Source: Acanthaster planci (taxonomy: Eukaryota; Echinodermata; Asteroidea; Valvatida; Acanthasteridae). From it: a DNA stretch of 29,850 nt. Shown in pieces: positions 8,557 to 19,453 of this stretch. Both the position numbers and the translations under genes were made by a program. Numbering within the stretch: position 1 is the stretch's first letter; every line of letters begins with the position of its first letter. The stretch spans positions 2,748 through 32,597 of the forward strand of contig NW_019091837.1 in assembly GCF_001949145.1 (NCBI RefSeq). Reading direction: 5' to 3'. The notes below the pieces were generated by a model, which saw only the letters and a list, made by a program, of their open reading frames with translations, had not been told where the DNA came from and searched no databases.

Positions 8557-10562
8557 GTAAATTTTTTTCAGCAAGTAATTATTTAAAGACTTTATAAAAG
8601 AACCTTCATTTCCTCATCAAAGTTCTCTATGCCCATGACAGTTTGGTTACGCTTGTGACTAATCTGCCCCAAATTCAAACTCATTTACTACCGGTCCTCC
8701 TTCCCTCGTTGAGCATGCTGCACTGTTGATCCAAAATCACGGATTCATCATTCAAGTCTACTTTCTCAATTTTTCAAACCATCCTGCATCCTTTGAACAA
8801 GGAACTAATTAAAGCAGATAAATGAAATCAGAGTGGTAACGGTTGTTTCCTGTTTCAATGTTTTGAAAACTACATTAAAACCTTGAAAACTCAAAACTCA
8901 AGGGAATGAATGAAAATTCCAGTTATCCGGACTTATATTTATCAGAAGTCCGACGGTCATACCGTATACGTGTATACACCATGCGTACATCACAGTTGCA
9001 TTACTTTGGATATCTTCCACTTTTTATTCATCATCATGGAACACTTCATTCTCATAAAAAATTATTTTGTGAAGATTTTTATTTGAGAGATGGATTTTTA
9101 TGATTTTTATGTTGTAGTATGCACAGGTTTCGTTTCTGCTAATAAATAAACAAGTTGTGACGCTAAGGTGTACATGTACCTTCGTGCAGTATATCTTCCG
9201 TCTTTTCGCCGATCGTTTTTAAAACGCTTTTTACTGGGGGTTTTCGGCTTTGCTTGCAAATGGGTTTTTCCAGTGACATCACTTTCCATGGTCCCGTGAC
9301 CACCGTAAAAGACAGCGACTAGCCTGTCCACTCATGGGTTTTGCAGCAGCAATCAGGCTAGCCTCAAAGCTGACGTGGTTGCGGTGCAACCTCGTCTCCG
9401 TGATCTATCTTGTAGCGGCGGATGATTGTCATGGGAACGAGGTTAGGTTGCAGTGACAGCACAGCGTGAAGCATGCCGTGTGGTGCGTGGAATTGCAGCG
9501 TCAGCAGCAATGACTCCGAACTGTGGTTTTGTGGTCCCACATTGTATTTTTTTAAGTGATTTGACGCGGTTTTCTGGATTGGCAACGCAAAATCTTAGAC
9601 TTAAGCAAGGTTTCGGCCACTGATAATATTTGACTTAGGAAATTGTGTTTGTAAAGGAATGCCTGTTCTTTCAGCAGGAATGAAACATCACTTCGAGTTA
9701 AAGCGGACTTTTGACTTAGCCGAGTTTGAGTTATCAAGGTTTTAACGTAATTTTAACCACTTCCTGACGGGTGACCCATTTTTGAGCACCGAGGCTTTAT
9801 ATAAATGAAGCCGGGGACTCCGTAACCGGACAAAAGAGTTGAGCCTTGTAACAAAAGACCAAGCTTCTGGGAATTACTGACATTTTTTGTCACGGTTTGG
9901 GGGCATTTAGAGCAAGCGAATTATCACCGGGGAAAAAAGCTCTCCACCACCGCAGCGACAGCCACACAGCACTACTGCACGCCAATCGGGTCCTCATTGA
10001 ATACAGGTCAGCAGTTCGCTGCTAACGGTTTCGGGAACAAAAAAATCTTACGTAACACCGCGCAAGCTGGGCTGTTTTTACAAGGCTGCAGGCGCAGCTG
10101 AAATACTCGGGCATCATTGAAGGTCAGCTGTCAATTTAGAGTAGTGCCTAAAGATCACTGCCTGTGGGTGTAAATGTCCGTTAAATGAAATGATTATTTT
10201 TTTAAGAATTTTGAAAACATAAAATATGATAATTATCCCGGCCCAGCATCATCAACATTTATAATGAACCCGACAGCAAGTTGTTAATCATCAGCTAAAG
10301 GAAATTTCCAAATGGTGTACATGTACGAGTATTGCTTTGTATAACTTTTGTCAGGTATGGATTGATCTGATACAGCACAGGCAGATTGATGAGCTGTTTC
10401 CTGTATCATAGTAAAGCATGATAATCTGGTGTTTAACATTCCGTTGACACTACATGTAATCAACGGAGAAAAAAAACACATAATTATTTTATTGACTTTA
10501 ATATCTTAGAGAGTATCATATTATAAAGGCTGACCACGAAACAACCAAAATAACCTCAACAG
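8557..10562. other. long intron or intergenic stretch with a CpG-richer patch
   Basis: There is no supported exon. Bases 9180-10090 contain far more CG dinucleotides than the surroundings (for example GCCGATCGTTTTTAAAACGC, GTAGCGGCGGATG, CCACCGCAGCGACAGCC) and include a TATA-like motif at 9798. This could be a promoter region for a gene starting here. Short minus-strand open frames at 9107-9331 and 9364-9585 have no recognisable domain. Confidence 0.45.
9798..9805 (+). promoter_or_regulatory. possible TATA box in a CpG-richer region
   Basis: TATATAAA lies in a relatively GC-rich, CpG-containing patch between the acidic exon and the recombinase part. If real, transcription would start near 9830 and the recombinase exons would form a separate or alternative transcript. 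Only the motif and base composition support this. Confidence 0.22.
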
Positions 10563-10619
10563 GTGTTTCAAGAAGTCTGAGAGCATCTCACAACTGTGAT
10601 TTTCTGGAACCTGCGGAAG
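10563..10619 (+). CDS. mini-exon (phase 1-1), 57 bases
   Basis: It is bounded by CTCAACAG and by GCGGAAG|GTATGT. The only open frame (VSRSLRASHNCDFLEPAE) is exactly the one that joins the phase 1 end of the acidic exon at 8556. It exits in phase 1, which fits the next exon at 12372. The role is unknown, probably linker. The frame agreement on both sides is the main evidence. Confidence 0.45.
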
Positions 10620-11282
10620 GTATGTGATTTTGTAACTGAACACACATAAAAGTATCACTTATCCATATTTTGCAGAACTTCACCATAGATCCTAGTCGGT
10701 AATTACATGTAATAGGCTTTCCAGCTACAGTGGTTACATTTTTTTATTAATCTTGGCCATTCATTCTTGTTTCTGTATGTGCATGTTATTGTAATGTGAT
10801 ATATATTCCAATTTTTATTTACAGTAAAGCTCTGCATGACGTGTAGATTTAAGGAAAAAAGGGTGATGATTTAGACACACTTTTCCTATGTGTAGAATGC
10901 GTTTCCCCATGTAAACCGGATTGGTAATATTGGGGGCAGGGTAGTCTCATCATTTGTAAGTACATGTAGGATGGATTCTCTATTTTTGTCCCTAAGTCGG
11001 TGTGTATTGTCTACCTTTTTTCATTTTTTTATACATGTATCGATTGGAAATGGTCTAACGTGTCTGCTATTTTGACTCTTTTCTATTTCATGTACATGTG
11101 CATGTATTCTGATTGCAACTGCATTTTGTATGTGACTAATAAATGTTTGATTGAATTGAAATTCCAAGCTTGATGGATGCAATACATAAGCCAATAGGTG
11201 GTGGCCTATACAATGCTTTATGGCAAGCCCATGTTGACCAATGACAGTAGGTATTGCATGAATAATAAGGTGTAACAAGGTT

Positions 11283-11337
11283 AACCCTAACAGTCCTCAA
11301 TCCTTCGACAGGTGGACGATTGAGGACTGTTAGGGTT
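11283..11337. repeat. perfect 20-bp inverted repeat, first of two related hairpins
   Basis: The left arm AACCCTAACAGTCCTCAATC (11283-11302) is the exact reverse complement of 11318-11337, around a 15-base loop. The ends are telomere-like AACCCT/AGGGTT. A diverged second copy with a similar loop lies at 12790-12848. Confidence 0.92.
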
Positions 11338-11783
11338 GAGTATACATGTACACGTATATACGTTCACAGCAACCTTGAAAATCAGGGGAACCTTGAAAAT
11401 GTCTTTTCTTTCTGGAGATTAGGGAAAAACTAATAACATTTAATAAAAGTGAGCAAATTTGACTGCTGTTCCAAAAGAAACAGTCGTCAGTGATGAAATA
11501 GGGCCTACACTGTAGTATTAAATAAGTTGCCATCTAAATACTTTTGATGTGAGTCAGAAAGTATTGCACCGGTAGTAATTTGTTACATTTAGACAGTGAT
11601 AAATTTGGTGCTTTTTAATATTGAGTTCTCGCTGTGACATTATTCTTTTTGTATTCCACCTCCACTTGGATTAAGTAGACGTTAATACCAGAAGCACATG
11701 TAACCTCTGAACCAACACTAAGAAAAATTTCCAACTTAAGATAATTTACTTCTTTATAGTGTACATTACTCTTCTGCATATGG

Positions 11784-12036
11784 GTCATTCCACGAAGTTA
11801 GGGCACAGTTTGTGACCGCGTCCCATGTTACATCATTGAAAATAAAAATCTTTTTTCCCTGCATATGGATTCTAAATTGACATGTTCTAAATTTTGCTTG
11901 GTGCTTGTAGTGGTGTGCTTCATCTTCGCCCAATAGTATGTCTTAATCTGTTGCAATGTGAAAATAATGGGCAATAAAAGTTACCAATGTATCAAGGGAT
12001 GCCGTCACAAACAGTGCCCGAACTTCATGGAATGAC
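11784..12036. mobile_element. non-autonomous DNA transposon (MITE), 253 bp
   Basis: The terminal inverted repeats are about 38 bp. The left starts GTCATTCCACGAAGTTAGGG and continues CACAGTTTGTGACCGCG. The reverse complement of the right end starts GTCATTCCATGAAGTTCGGG and continues CACTGTTTGTGACGGC. About five mismatches separate them. The interior is AT-rich and has no coding capacity. The target-site duplication is unclear (flanks GCATATGG and ACATGTCC), so I do not assign a superfamily. Confidence 0.85.
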
Positions 12037-12371
12037 ACATGTCCAACTTGAGAGAATTCGTTCACAGTACTAACCTTAATATTATCACAGTAAAGTGCTT
12101 TACATTAAGAAATTGTCTTATGCATTGTCAGTGGGAATTTTCATGCAGAAATGTGACTCAACATTTATTTCCCCCCCGCCAAAAAAGTGTACTTGAGAGA
12201 CCTTAGGTATTTTGTGTGCATTTCAACTTTTTTTTAACTCAAACGTAATTGAGCAAACAGTCTTCTCCACTCCCCCCTCTTCAGCTATGGCCACCTTCTT
12301 AGGTGCCTAGATTGTATTCATTGTCAATGTATCATTTGTAGTAAAGTAGTATTCATTATATTGTTTTGAAG

Positions 12372-12400
12372 AGGAGAGTTCCAAGAATACTAAATCAGAG
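12372..12400 (+). CDS. micro-exon, 29 bases, joining linker to zinc finger exon
   Basis: TTGTTTTGAAG precedes it and ATCAGAG|GTATGTG follows. Read in phase 1 it gives ESSKNTKSE and exits in phase 0, exactly what the zinc finger exon at 14010 needs. It is very short, so the call rests on the strong donor and on phase agreement with both neighbours. Confidence 0.35.
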
Positions 12401-14009
12401 GTATGTGTGACTGTTTTACCATGTAATCCCATTTCTTGGGATTATAAGTCTGTTTGGACTACTTTGTTATGCACATACATGTACTGATAATGATACATGT
12501 ACATGTATGTAACAGGAAAAATTATATATTGTTATATTAATATTGTAACTCTGGCCGGTGTTGTGAAGTTGTGAGTGTTACAGTTTGCTAACGTTGCAGT
12601 TTTACTAACTTGAACATTATTACCCCATTTGGGGGGGCGCATGAGTTTTCTCCAGCGGCAAACATGCCTCATCCACCCATACATGTACGTGTAATTTGCT
12701 CCTGTATGCTAACTTTGTTGCTGCCTTTATTCACTTATTTGATTTCTTTTGTTACATTTTGCTTTTCCATGTCCTTTCATTGCTAGGTTTTAACCCTAAC
12801 ACTCCTCAGTCCTCCAACAGGTGAAGGATTGAGGAGGGTTTGGGTTAACATTTGGAAATTTCATTCAGCTGAGCCAGAATAGCACGGATCATATGAATTA
12901 GTGCTGACGTTGTAAAATCAAATGATGAAAATGATAAAATGCATCCGTCTGTCCGTTGACCTTATGGTTGGTCCGTGAGGCCGTAGAGGTAGCATTAGAT
13001 GGTAAGACTGGCCTGCCATCCACTACAAATCCATCCTCAATCTGCCATTGCTAATGGCACAGCTCTGTTTCATTTGTTAGTGTTCCATGCTGGGAACGTC
13101 TCTGTGCTGTACCTATACCTGTATATTAATCAAAACAGGCATTTACTGTTATGTAAGAGCTTGCATGCCTGTTGTCCAACCGAGCCCTGTCTTTATTCCA
13201 TCACTTCATTTTTTATTCTTCATCCCATTTTTGCTTTTCCCATGTTTTTTTGTTTGATCTCAGGAATAAAGTCTTAGGTACTGTAATGGACTGATCCCAT
13301 AAATCCTGCCCTGCATGCATGATGCACATGTCTAGCTGGCTCAACGATCGATAATCATGAACTTCTGTCGCCTGTTTTCACGGCCACTGTCCACCTCATC
13401 TGGATCAGTTAAACACGATTGAAATATGTAGTTACAGCTTTCCTGTCATATCAGTGAGCATTGATCAAATATCAATGAGGGAATTGTGTTGTACGTTTGC
13501 ACAATTTGATGCATGTGTAGTGCTAACCATATGGTAGGTTGATAACCATCATGGCGGACTGATGACATTAAGCAATTGGGTTTGTGGCTCTGATTAGTCA
13601 ACATGCCTGTGGGCCAAGCTTACTGGATTGGTATATTGTAATACTTATGCTACGTTTGTTAGACAGTGTTGCTCGAGTTACTGTCAGGTCTAGAGAGAGC
13701 TAACAGGCTAGTGGCAGCATTGTTCCATATTTGTTGTGGAGACAAATACATGTATTGATGTTTTTATGTACATGTAGGTAGAGCCTGAATTTAACCCCTA
13801 GGTAATAGTGAGTTCCTGATCCTGCACAACATGGTTCATTGAACAAATGGCATGTCTACATATATATTTGACACCACAGTGATGTTTGATTATGAAATTG
13901 GGAAATTGCTAGTACTGGAGTTCAAACTAAAAGTCAGGTGTGCTGGTTTAAGATACCAACATGCACACAGCAAAGTCACTACCGGTATTTAACTTTATTC
14001 TCATTATAG
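12401..14009. other. intron with the second hairpin copy
   Basis: No exon is supported. A 92-codon open frame at 12999-13277 shows no domain. A splice-acceptor-like run (TTTGATCTCAG, 13251-13261) leads only to a stop. TACATG palindromes occur near 12475-12510 and 13745-13775. Confidence 0.5.
12790..12848. repeat. second, diverged copy of the telomere-motif hairpin
   Basis: The left arm TTAACCCTAACACTCCTCAG pairs with GGATTGAGGAGGGTTTGGGT on the right with a few mismatches. Order, length and loop sequence (CAACAGGTG versus CGACAGGTG) match the hairpin at 11283, so the two are copies of one element 1.5 kb apart. Confidence 0.85.
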
Positions 14010-15619
14010 GTTAAAACATATGAAAGAATATGTCCAAAAAGGCCCTGTGTTTACTGTGGAGAGGCACAGTCGCAGCTTACCCATCACATGCGAAGGAAAC
14101 ACCCGGAGCAGGAAGAAGTAAAAGCAGAGCTTAAACTTCCTCAAAATGAAATGCTTGAGGCCCTGTCCCAGATTCGAAAGAATGGGATTTACAAAGAAAA
14201 CATACGAAGGATGAAATCTAGTGAGGGATCTTCATGTGAACTAATGAGGGAGAGAAACCAAGGGACTTCAGAAATAGTTATGTGTGGAAGTTGTCATGGC
14301 TTTTATAGTATGTCACGTATATGGCGACACAAGCAAGTCTGCCATTCCACAGCTGTTAGAAAAGTATCTTCCGTGCCAGTTTCATCATTGAGGAATGCTG
14401 GTAGCCATAACATCGATGCCAAATTTCAGTCTTCTATTCTTGATCAATTTAGGACAGACACTGTTGGGGAGATCTGCAGAACCGATACAATGATTATTCA
14501 GGTAGGGAAGAAACTGTGGAGTCGATCTGTGAATAGGGAGAAGTCAATCATAATGAATGATATGAGAAGATTGGGGAACCTTCTTGTGAAAATGAGAAAT
14601 ATTTCTGAGAACTGCAGTCTGAATGGCGAGGACATGCTGAAACGTGGGAACTTTGCTTCTCTAGAATTGGCCCTGGATGACCTTAGTGAGAAGCCCAACG
14701 GAGAAGTGAAAGCTGGATTAAGCCTAAGTGTGGGCTGTCTTCTGAAGAAAGGAGCAAAAAGTCATGAAAGGGGTGTACATCATTGAGGATAGATTGGAGG
14801 AAGCCGAGGAAATTGATCGCTTTCTTGCTTTGTTGGATCTCAACTGGGATTTTTTGTTCAGCAGAAGCTTGTTTCTTGTAGAAAGCAACAGGCAGGCTGT
14901 ACTCAGGAAGCCCCACTCCATGCCACTGGAACGTGATATTAAACGGCTGAAGGGCTTCACTGTTACTGCTATGGCAGAACTTGTTGACAGCTGCGATAAG
15001 TCTGATGTCCACGTATTCAACAAACTAAGGGCCTTAGCAGTCTCTAGGTTGACAGTGTTCAATGCACATCGGGGAGGTGAACCAAGCAGGATGACACTCG
15101 CTGAGTGGCAGGATGCCAGTCAGGCCTGGGTTGATCCTCAACATGCAGAGGCAAACAGAGACCCCATCGAAAAGTACCTACTTGACTCGTATAATCTGGC
15201 GTATCAAAAAGGAAAGGGAAGCAGGAAGCTTTTTCCCGTATTGATTCCCAATGACACAGCACGAGCAATTGACAAGCTTGTGGAGATGAGATCATCAGTT
15301 GGCGTGTTGGAACATATACCTCTTCCCGTATACTCAGAAGTCTGGCAATCATGTAAATGGATGGGCGGAACTGAAGAAGGTGACTGAATGATGGAAGGCC
15401 ATTTTGAGAATCTGTCGCTTCTGACAGCGACAAAATATCGCTTCAACACTCTACGCCCTTCAAGATGTCCCTGAGAAAGACAGAAATACCTTCTACAAAA
15501 GCACATGGGCCATTCACAAGAGATCAATACTAATGTGTACCAGTGCCCTCTTGCTGTGAGGGAAATAACGTCAGTTGGGAGCTATCTCAGAAAGATAGAT
15601 GGCACAACTCCTCAGTCCA
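14010..15619 (+). pseudogene. exon: zinc-finger pair plus Crypton-like tyrosine recombinase
   Basis: The acceptor is TTATAG (14009) and the donor CAGTCCA|GTAAGT. The frame starts at GTT (phase 0). Domains in order: a C2H2-type finger (RPCVYCGEAQSQLTHHMRRKH, with C-x2-C and terminal His), a second C2HC-like finger (CGSCHGFYSMSRIWRHKQVC), a helical DNA-binding block (GEICRTD, NREKSIIMNDMRRLGNLL), then the catalytic domain. Catalytic marks are Arg at 15070 (FNAHRGGEPSRMTL), the KYR box at 15433-15441 in the place of H-x-x-R, HMGHS at 15502-15516 and Tyr at 15538 (INTNVYQ). Damage: a frame change near 14757, TGA at 15385, and two opposite shifts near 15454 and 15499. The fold is that of tyrosine recombinases. 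The zinc-finger context and animal genome suggest Crypton-type descent. It would act in the nucleus on DNA. This copy cannot give the full protein. Confidence 0.75.
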
Positions 15620-16387
15620 GTAAGTGCTGGTACTTTGTTCCTTCAGATAATATTTGACATGGATCCATCAGTATCCCAACCCTAACCCCATTCTTTTCAT
15701 GTTGCATCACTGATTAATTCTAGTTTTTAGCCTAGAACTCTAAGAAAATTTTTATTACTGGCTGTTACTTGCAAATTTACCATAAACAAATTGAAAACCA
15801 TGTGAAAGCTCTGTTAAAATACCTATCTTATAAAGTTGCAGGCTCTTCTTATCAATTCTTGGAGAATCTTTACCCGTGCATGCATTCAACTTTCTGTCCA
15901 CTCAAAATAGTGTAACATGGAAGGCTTGTAGAGTTACAATATTCCACAATGTATTATGGTATATGCCAAGTCAGGCAAGTTTGCCATATACATATGTATA
16001 TACGATCTTGTAAGTCGGTTTAAAATGTACAATAAAAAATACACTTTGAAAAGGTCTCACTGATCATAACTGATAAATCCTGATAATATATTTCTATTTT
16101 CCCATGGTCCCAGGAATTCTGCCACACCCCCTTATTTAGATGTATATTTTGGACACAATGACATAATACTATCTGAGGAAGTCATACTTTTCCTATGACA
16201 TCAAACTGCCTCCCAAAAATGAGTCTGGCGAACACTGAAGGTTCTTATGATGAAATGTGAGGAGTGAAGAGTCGGTCATCTCAGAAACTTCCCAGGATTG
16301 GGAGGATGGGGCAGTAAAAGTTATTGTCAGTCTGGTGGCATTTTCATGTTGGTTCTAAAGCCACCCTCTTCCTGTTGAAATCCTCAG
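15620..16387. other. intron after the recombinase exon
   Basis: Nothing supported as coding. It is AT-rich with scattered stops and ends in a pyrimidine-rich acceptor (CTCTTCCTG...CCTCAG). Confidence 0.5.
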
Positions 16388-16459
16388 AATCCACACCAGT
16401 CAAAACAGACAGGGCCAATGGATCCAGGAAACAACATGTCATGCCGGAGTCACCAGATG
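16388..16459 (+). CDS. mini-exon (phase 1-1), 72 bases
   Basis: Acceptor CCTCAG, donor CAGATG|GTGGGT. The phase 1 frame is open and basic, Ser/Thr/Pro-rich (STPVKTDRANGSRKQHVMPE). It joins the phase 1 end of the recombinase exon. The 16324-16515 reading frame covers it without stops. Probably a disordered linker after the catalytic domain. Confidence 0.55.
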
Positions 16460-16488
16460 GTGGGTCTTCATGGAATTTTGTTGTTTTA

Positions 16489-16915
16489 AAAATACATGCA
16501 CATGTATTCAATTAATTTGATGAGTGCAATCTGCTCACAAATGTTTTTAAAATAGATATTGTTTAATCTGTCCGAACAAGAGCGTCTACCTTTCTCTTAC
16601 AATGGAAGACATATCTAATGGAATGGTGCTTCCTGCTCTGATGTTGTTCGTATTATTTTTTTTTTCAGTTTGCCTCATTTGATGAAGCAAAATTAATGTG
16701 CACTGTTGATGTGTACTTTAGTGCATGTAAAGTATATTAAGGTTGGCTTACCGTGTTTACAAGCATTAGCATGTGACAGCTGAAATATATGCTTTAAAAA
16801 CTGGTCTGGCTCTTGGGAGATTTAATTCTCAGCACTGCAATTGGTTCATGATTGTTTGAGCTTCGTTCATAACACCTAAGTGGTCTTGCCAAGCCTTCAT
16901 TCTTAAAGCACCAAT
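16489..16915. repeat. intronic segmental duplication, copy 1
   Basis: About 425 bases aligning with 17391-17818 over their length, with small indels. Shared landmarks include GTTTAATCTGTCC, GCTCTGATGTTGTTC, TTTGATGAAGCAAA, TGCACTGTTGATGTGTA and ATATATGCTTTAAAAACTGG. The repeat distance is about 900 bases, and mini-exon 17119-17163 lies between the copies. Confidence 0.9.
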
Positions 16916-17118
16916 ATTTCACTGATAAAGAGTAGAGTCCTGGCAGTCCGAAACTTTTAGTCTCGAAAATTTGTGTATCGATCGGAAGAGGATTCTTGCC
17001 CTCCCCCTGCAGAAAATAATTTGACATGAGACCAACTGAACTATTCATTGCTGCACCACTGGAACATTTTATACTGCCTACTTGTACATGTACCCATTAT
17101 CAACATTTGTTTCTACAG

Positions 17119-17163
17119 AATCAACAAGACATAGCAGGCATCCAGCGGTCTCTTCCTCAAGTG
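17119..17163 (+). CDS. mini-exon (phase 1-1), 45 bases
   Basis: Acceptor TTTGTTTCTACAG, donor CAAGTG|GTAAGA, both strong. The phase 1 frame reads STRHSRHPAVSSSSG, basic then Ser-rich. It lies between the two copies of an intronic duplication. Confidence 0.55.
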
Positions 17164-17390
17164 GTAAGATATTTGTTTGCCAAGCACTACCTGATATCAA
17201 ATAGATATTTTACTAAAACATTGATTTGGGTTTGTAATTTAAATTTATTCTGTTAAGTATTAACATTAAATACATGTATAGTGTTTAATATGTTAATACA
17301 TGTACCTGAGGTTGGCATGTGACGAAACGCATCTATCTTGAGGAGTTGTGCTTTTGCTCTGATGATTCTTTCTTTGTTCAAAAAACGTTT

Positions 17391-17818
17391 GAAAATACAT
17401 ATATTCAGTTAATTTGATATGTTAATGCAGTCTGAGCACAAATGTTTTTAAAAGAAATATATTGTTTAATCTGTCCTAACAAGAGAGTCTACCTTTATCG
17501 TACAATGAAAGATCTTCTATCATATGGAATGGTGCTTTCTGCTCTGATGTTGTTCCTATTTTTGATTTTTTAAGTTTCCCCATTTGATGAAGCAAATGTG
17601 CACTGTTGATGTGTATTCCAATGCATTGAATATATAACAAGGTGGGCTTACAGTGTTTACAAGCATTGGCATATGACGGCTGAAATATATGCTTTAAAAA
17701 CTGGTCTGGTTCTTGGGAAATTTAATCCCAGCACTGCAATTGTTCCTGATTGTTCGAGTTGGATTCATAACACATATGTATTGTGGTCTTGCTGAGCCTT
17801 CATTCCTAAAGCTCCAAC
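17391..17818. repeat. intronic segmental duplication, copy 2
   Basis: Diverged second copy of 16489-16915. Differences are point changes and short indels spread evenly, so the duplication is not recent. No second copy of the intervening mini-exon was recognised downstream. Confidence 0.9.
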
Positions 17819-18670
17819 GTGATAAATGAATGTTCCACTGATGAAAACCTGAAGATCATGTCACATACAGCACTTGATAAAGAACTTTAGTGCTGGTGTA
17901 CATTTTCGAGGCAGCCTCCCTTTATATATTCGTAGAGAAAAAAAAGGAGATGCCTGCAGCGTGTGTAAGCTTGCCTGTTAACTTATGCATGGATTGTTGC
18001 GTTTGTCAGCAACAACTACTGTGCTGTGGTGAAGTGATCTGCTACTCTTGCTACACTTGATTACTACAAACACAAGATATCAAAATTGATAAATGACCGA
18101 GAACAAAAATTTAATAAACAACAGAACAGAAACTACTCCTACCAAAAGATGAAATGTATTTTGTGAATTAATTCACAGATATATACATGTATATGAGAGA
18201 TTTTTTCAGTTTTGACCATTCCCAACACAGTTGTGTGGCATTTGATGCTGTCAAAGTTGAGTTATTTCCCATGGGGACTCCTACTCATTGAATCATCGTG
18301 TGTTCTGCTTTAAAGCAATGGGAACTCGCCTTCCAAAAGTAACTGTATGCAATTGTTTCACTTATCACAAGATATCTGCCTACAGTGTTTCAAATTTGTT
18401 GGTATAACTGAACACATTTTTATTAGTCGACAACATTGAAGTAAGAGAACAATGAAGTAAATATGAAGCAATGTATCAAACATTTCTTATTTTTTAAAGC
18501 ATAGATACTATTTTTTGCATTACATAATTATAATACTTCCCCTGATTGGCATTGTGTTACCTATTGCATTAATTGCTTTGAAGAACACTTTTAAATTGTA
18601 ATTGTATGTGTAATCTTATATGCATTTTTCCTAGTTTCTTCCTTTATTTCTGTGGAATTTTTATCCGCAG
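17819..18670. other. remainder of the intron before the exon at 18671
   Basis: No gene seen. AT-rich. A TATATACATGTATAT palindrome occurs near 18181. The stretch ends in a pyrimidine-rich acceptor (TTTCTTCCTTTATTTCTG... CCGCAG). Confidence 0.5.
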
Positions 18671-18724
18671 AACCAAGGATAATATACAAGACACCCAAGA
18701 AACATGTCACATTTGTACCGAGTG
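18671..18724 (+). CDS. mini-exon (phase 1-1), 54 bases
   Basis: Acceptor TTATCCGCAG, donor CGAGTG|GTAAGC. The phase 1 frame reads PRIIYKTPKKHVTFVPSG, basic. The longer reading frame at 18652-18900 covers it but continues into intron. Confidence 0.55.
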
Positions 18725-19453
18725 GTAAGCCTATGTACATAAAATTTGTCATTTTTGAGAGCTGCAAATTAAAGCAAATGCAAATGAGTCTGATGTGTAC
18801 TAACACCAATTTTTGTCTATCTGACAATCTGTTGGACCATTCGTCCACCCAGTTGCCGGCCATCTGCAGGTTAGCTCAAACGGTTTTGATTTTTGCTTAA
18901 GTTTTCAAGTTGTGAGACATTTTATACTATTCACAAATTTCGGGTGAATTCCTCTAATACTCTTCAGTGGTGTAGAGGGTCCCATCCATGAATTTTGGGA
19001 AATTTTAAAGCTCTTGAGAAAAGTTAGATGTTTTTACAATCTATCTCTGGGTGGCACATAGAGTCGCTATGATCAGACTCCGTTTTAAATTTGCTTAAAC
19101 AGTAGTTACACCCCTAAATGCTTTCGAAGTTACACCAAATTGGTTTTATCTCAGAGTTAAAACGGTGATTTAAAACACCTCAGAGGGTGGGTTTAGCAAT
19201 TAATCAAAACGGTTTTAACATTTAGTACAGTGTTTAGAAGGTTTTAGCCAGTGCAGTGACCCAGAGTTACATAAAACACAGGGTAGTCCGGCATCCATGT
19301 GTGCATGCCATCATATTGTGTTTGCTACATGTAGTTGCTGCAGGCATGTGTAGCACTAGTACCTGCACTATTCACATGATTTTTACCTTTTGTGGTTTGC
19401 GTTTTTGTTCTGCCAACTCTTCTTACTTCTTTTGTTGATTTTTTTATATAAAG
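18725..19453. other. intron between mini-exons
   Basis: Nothing supported. It contains scattered AAAACGG motifs (near 19157 and 19206) and ends in a T-rich acceptor (TTGATTTTTTTATATAAAG). Confidence 0.5.

Larger units (their letters stand above)
10620..12371. other. intron carrying a perfect hairpin and a MITE
   Basis: No exon is supported. It holds the 20-bp-arm hairpin at 11283-11337, the MITE at 11784-12036, and several ACATGTAC-type palindromes (near 11030, 11090). Confidence 0.55.

Noticed and set aside
10825-10872. Possible exon after TTTTTATTTACAG
   Set aside because: The acceptor looks good, but no donor of matching phase follows and the frame soon reaches TAG.
11283-11337. Interstitial telomere array
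   Set aside because: Only one AACCCT/AGGGTT unit occurs at each hairpin end. There is no repeated hexamer array.
13251-13275. Possible exon after GTTTGATCTCAG
   Set aside because: It would be about 14 bases and contains a stop in the phase required by its neighbours.
18130-18170. Possible mini-exon after AAACAACAG, as a second copy of the 17119 exon
   Set aside because: There is no pyrimidine tract, the phase does not match the run, and there is no similarity to the 17119 exon.
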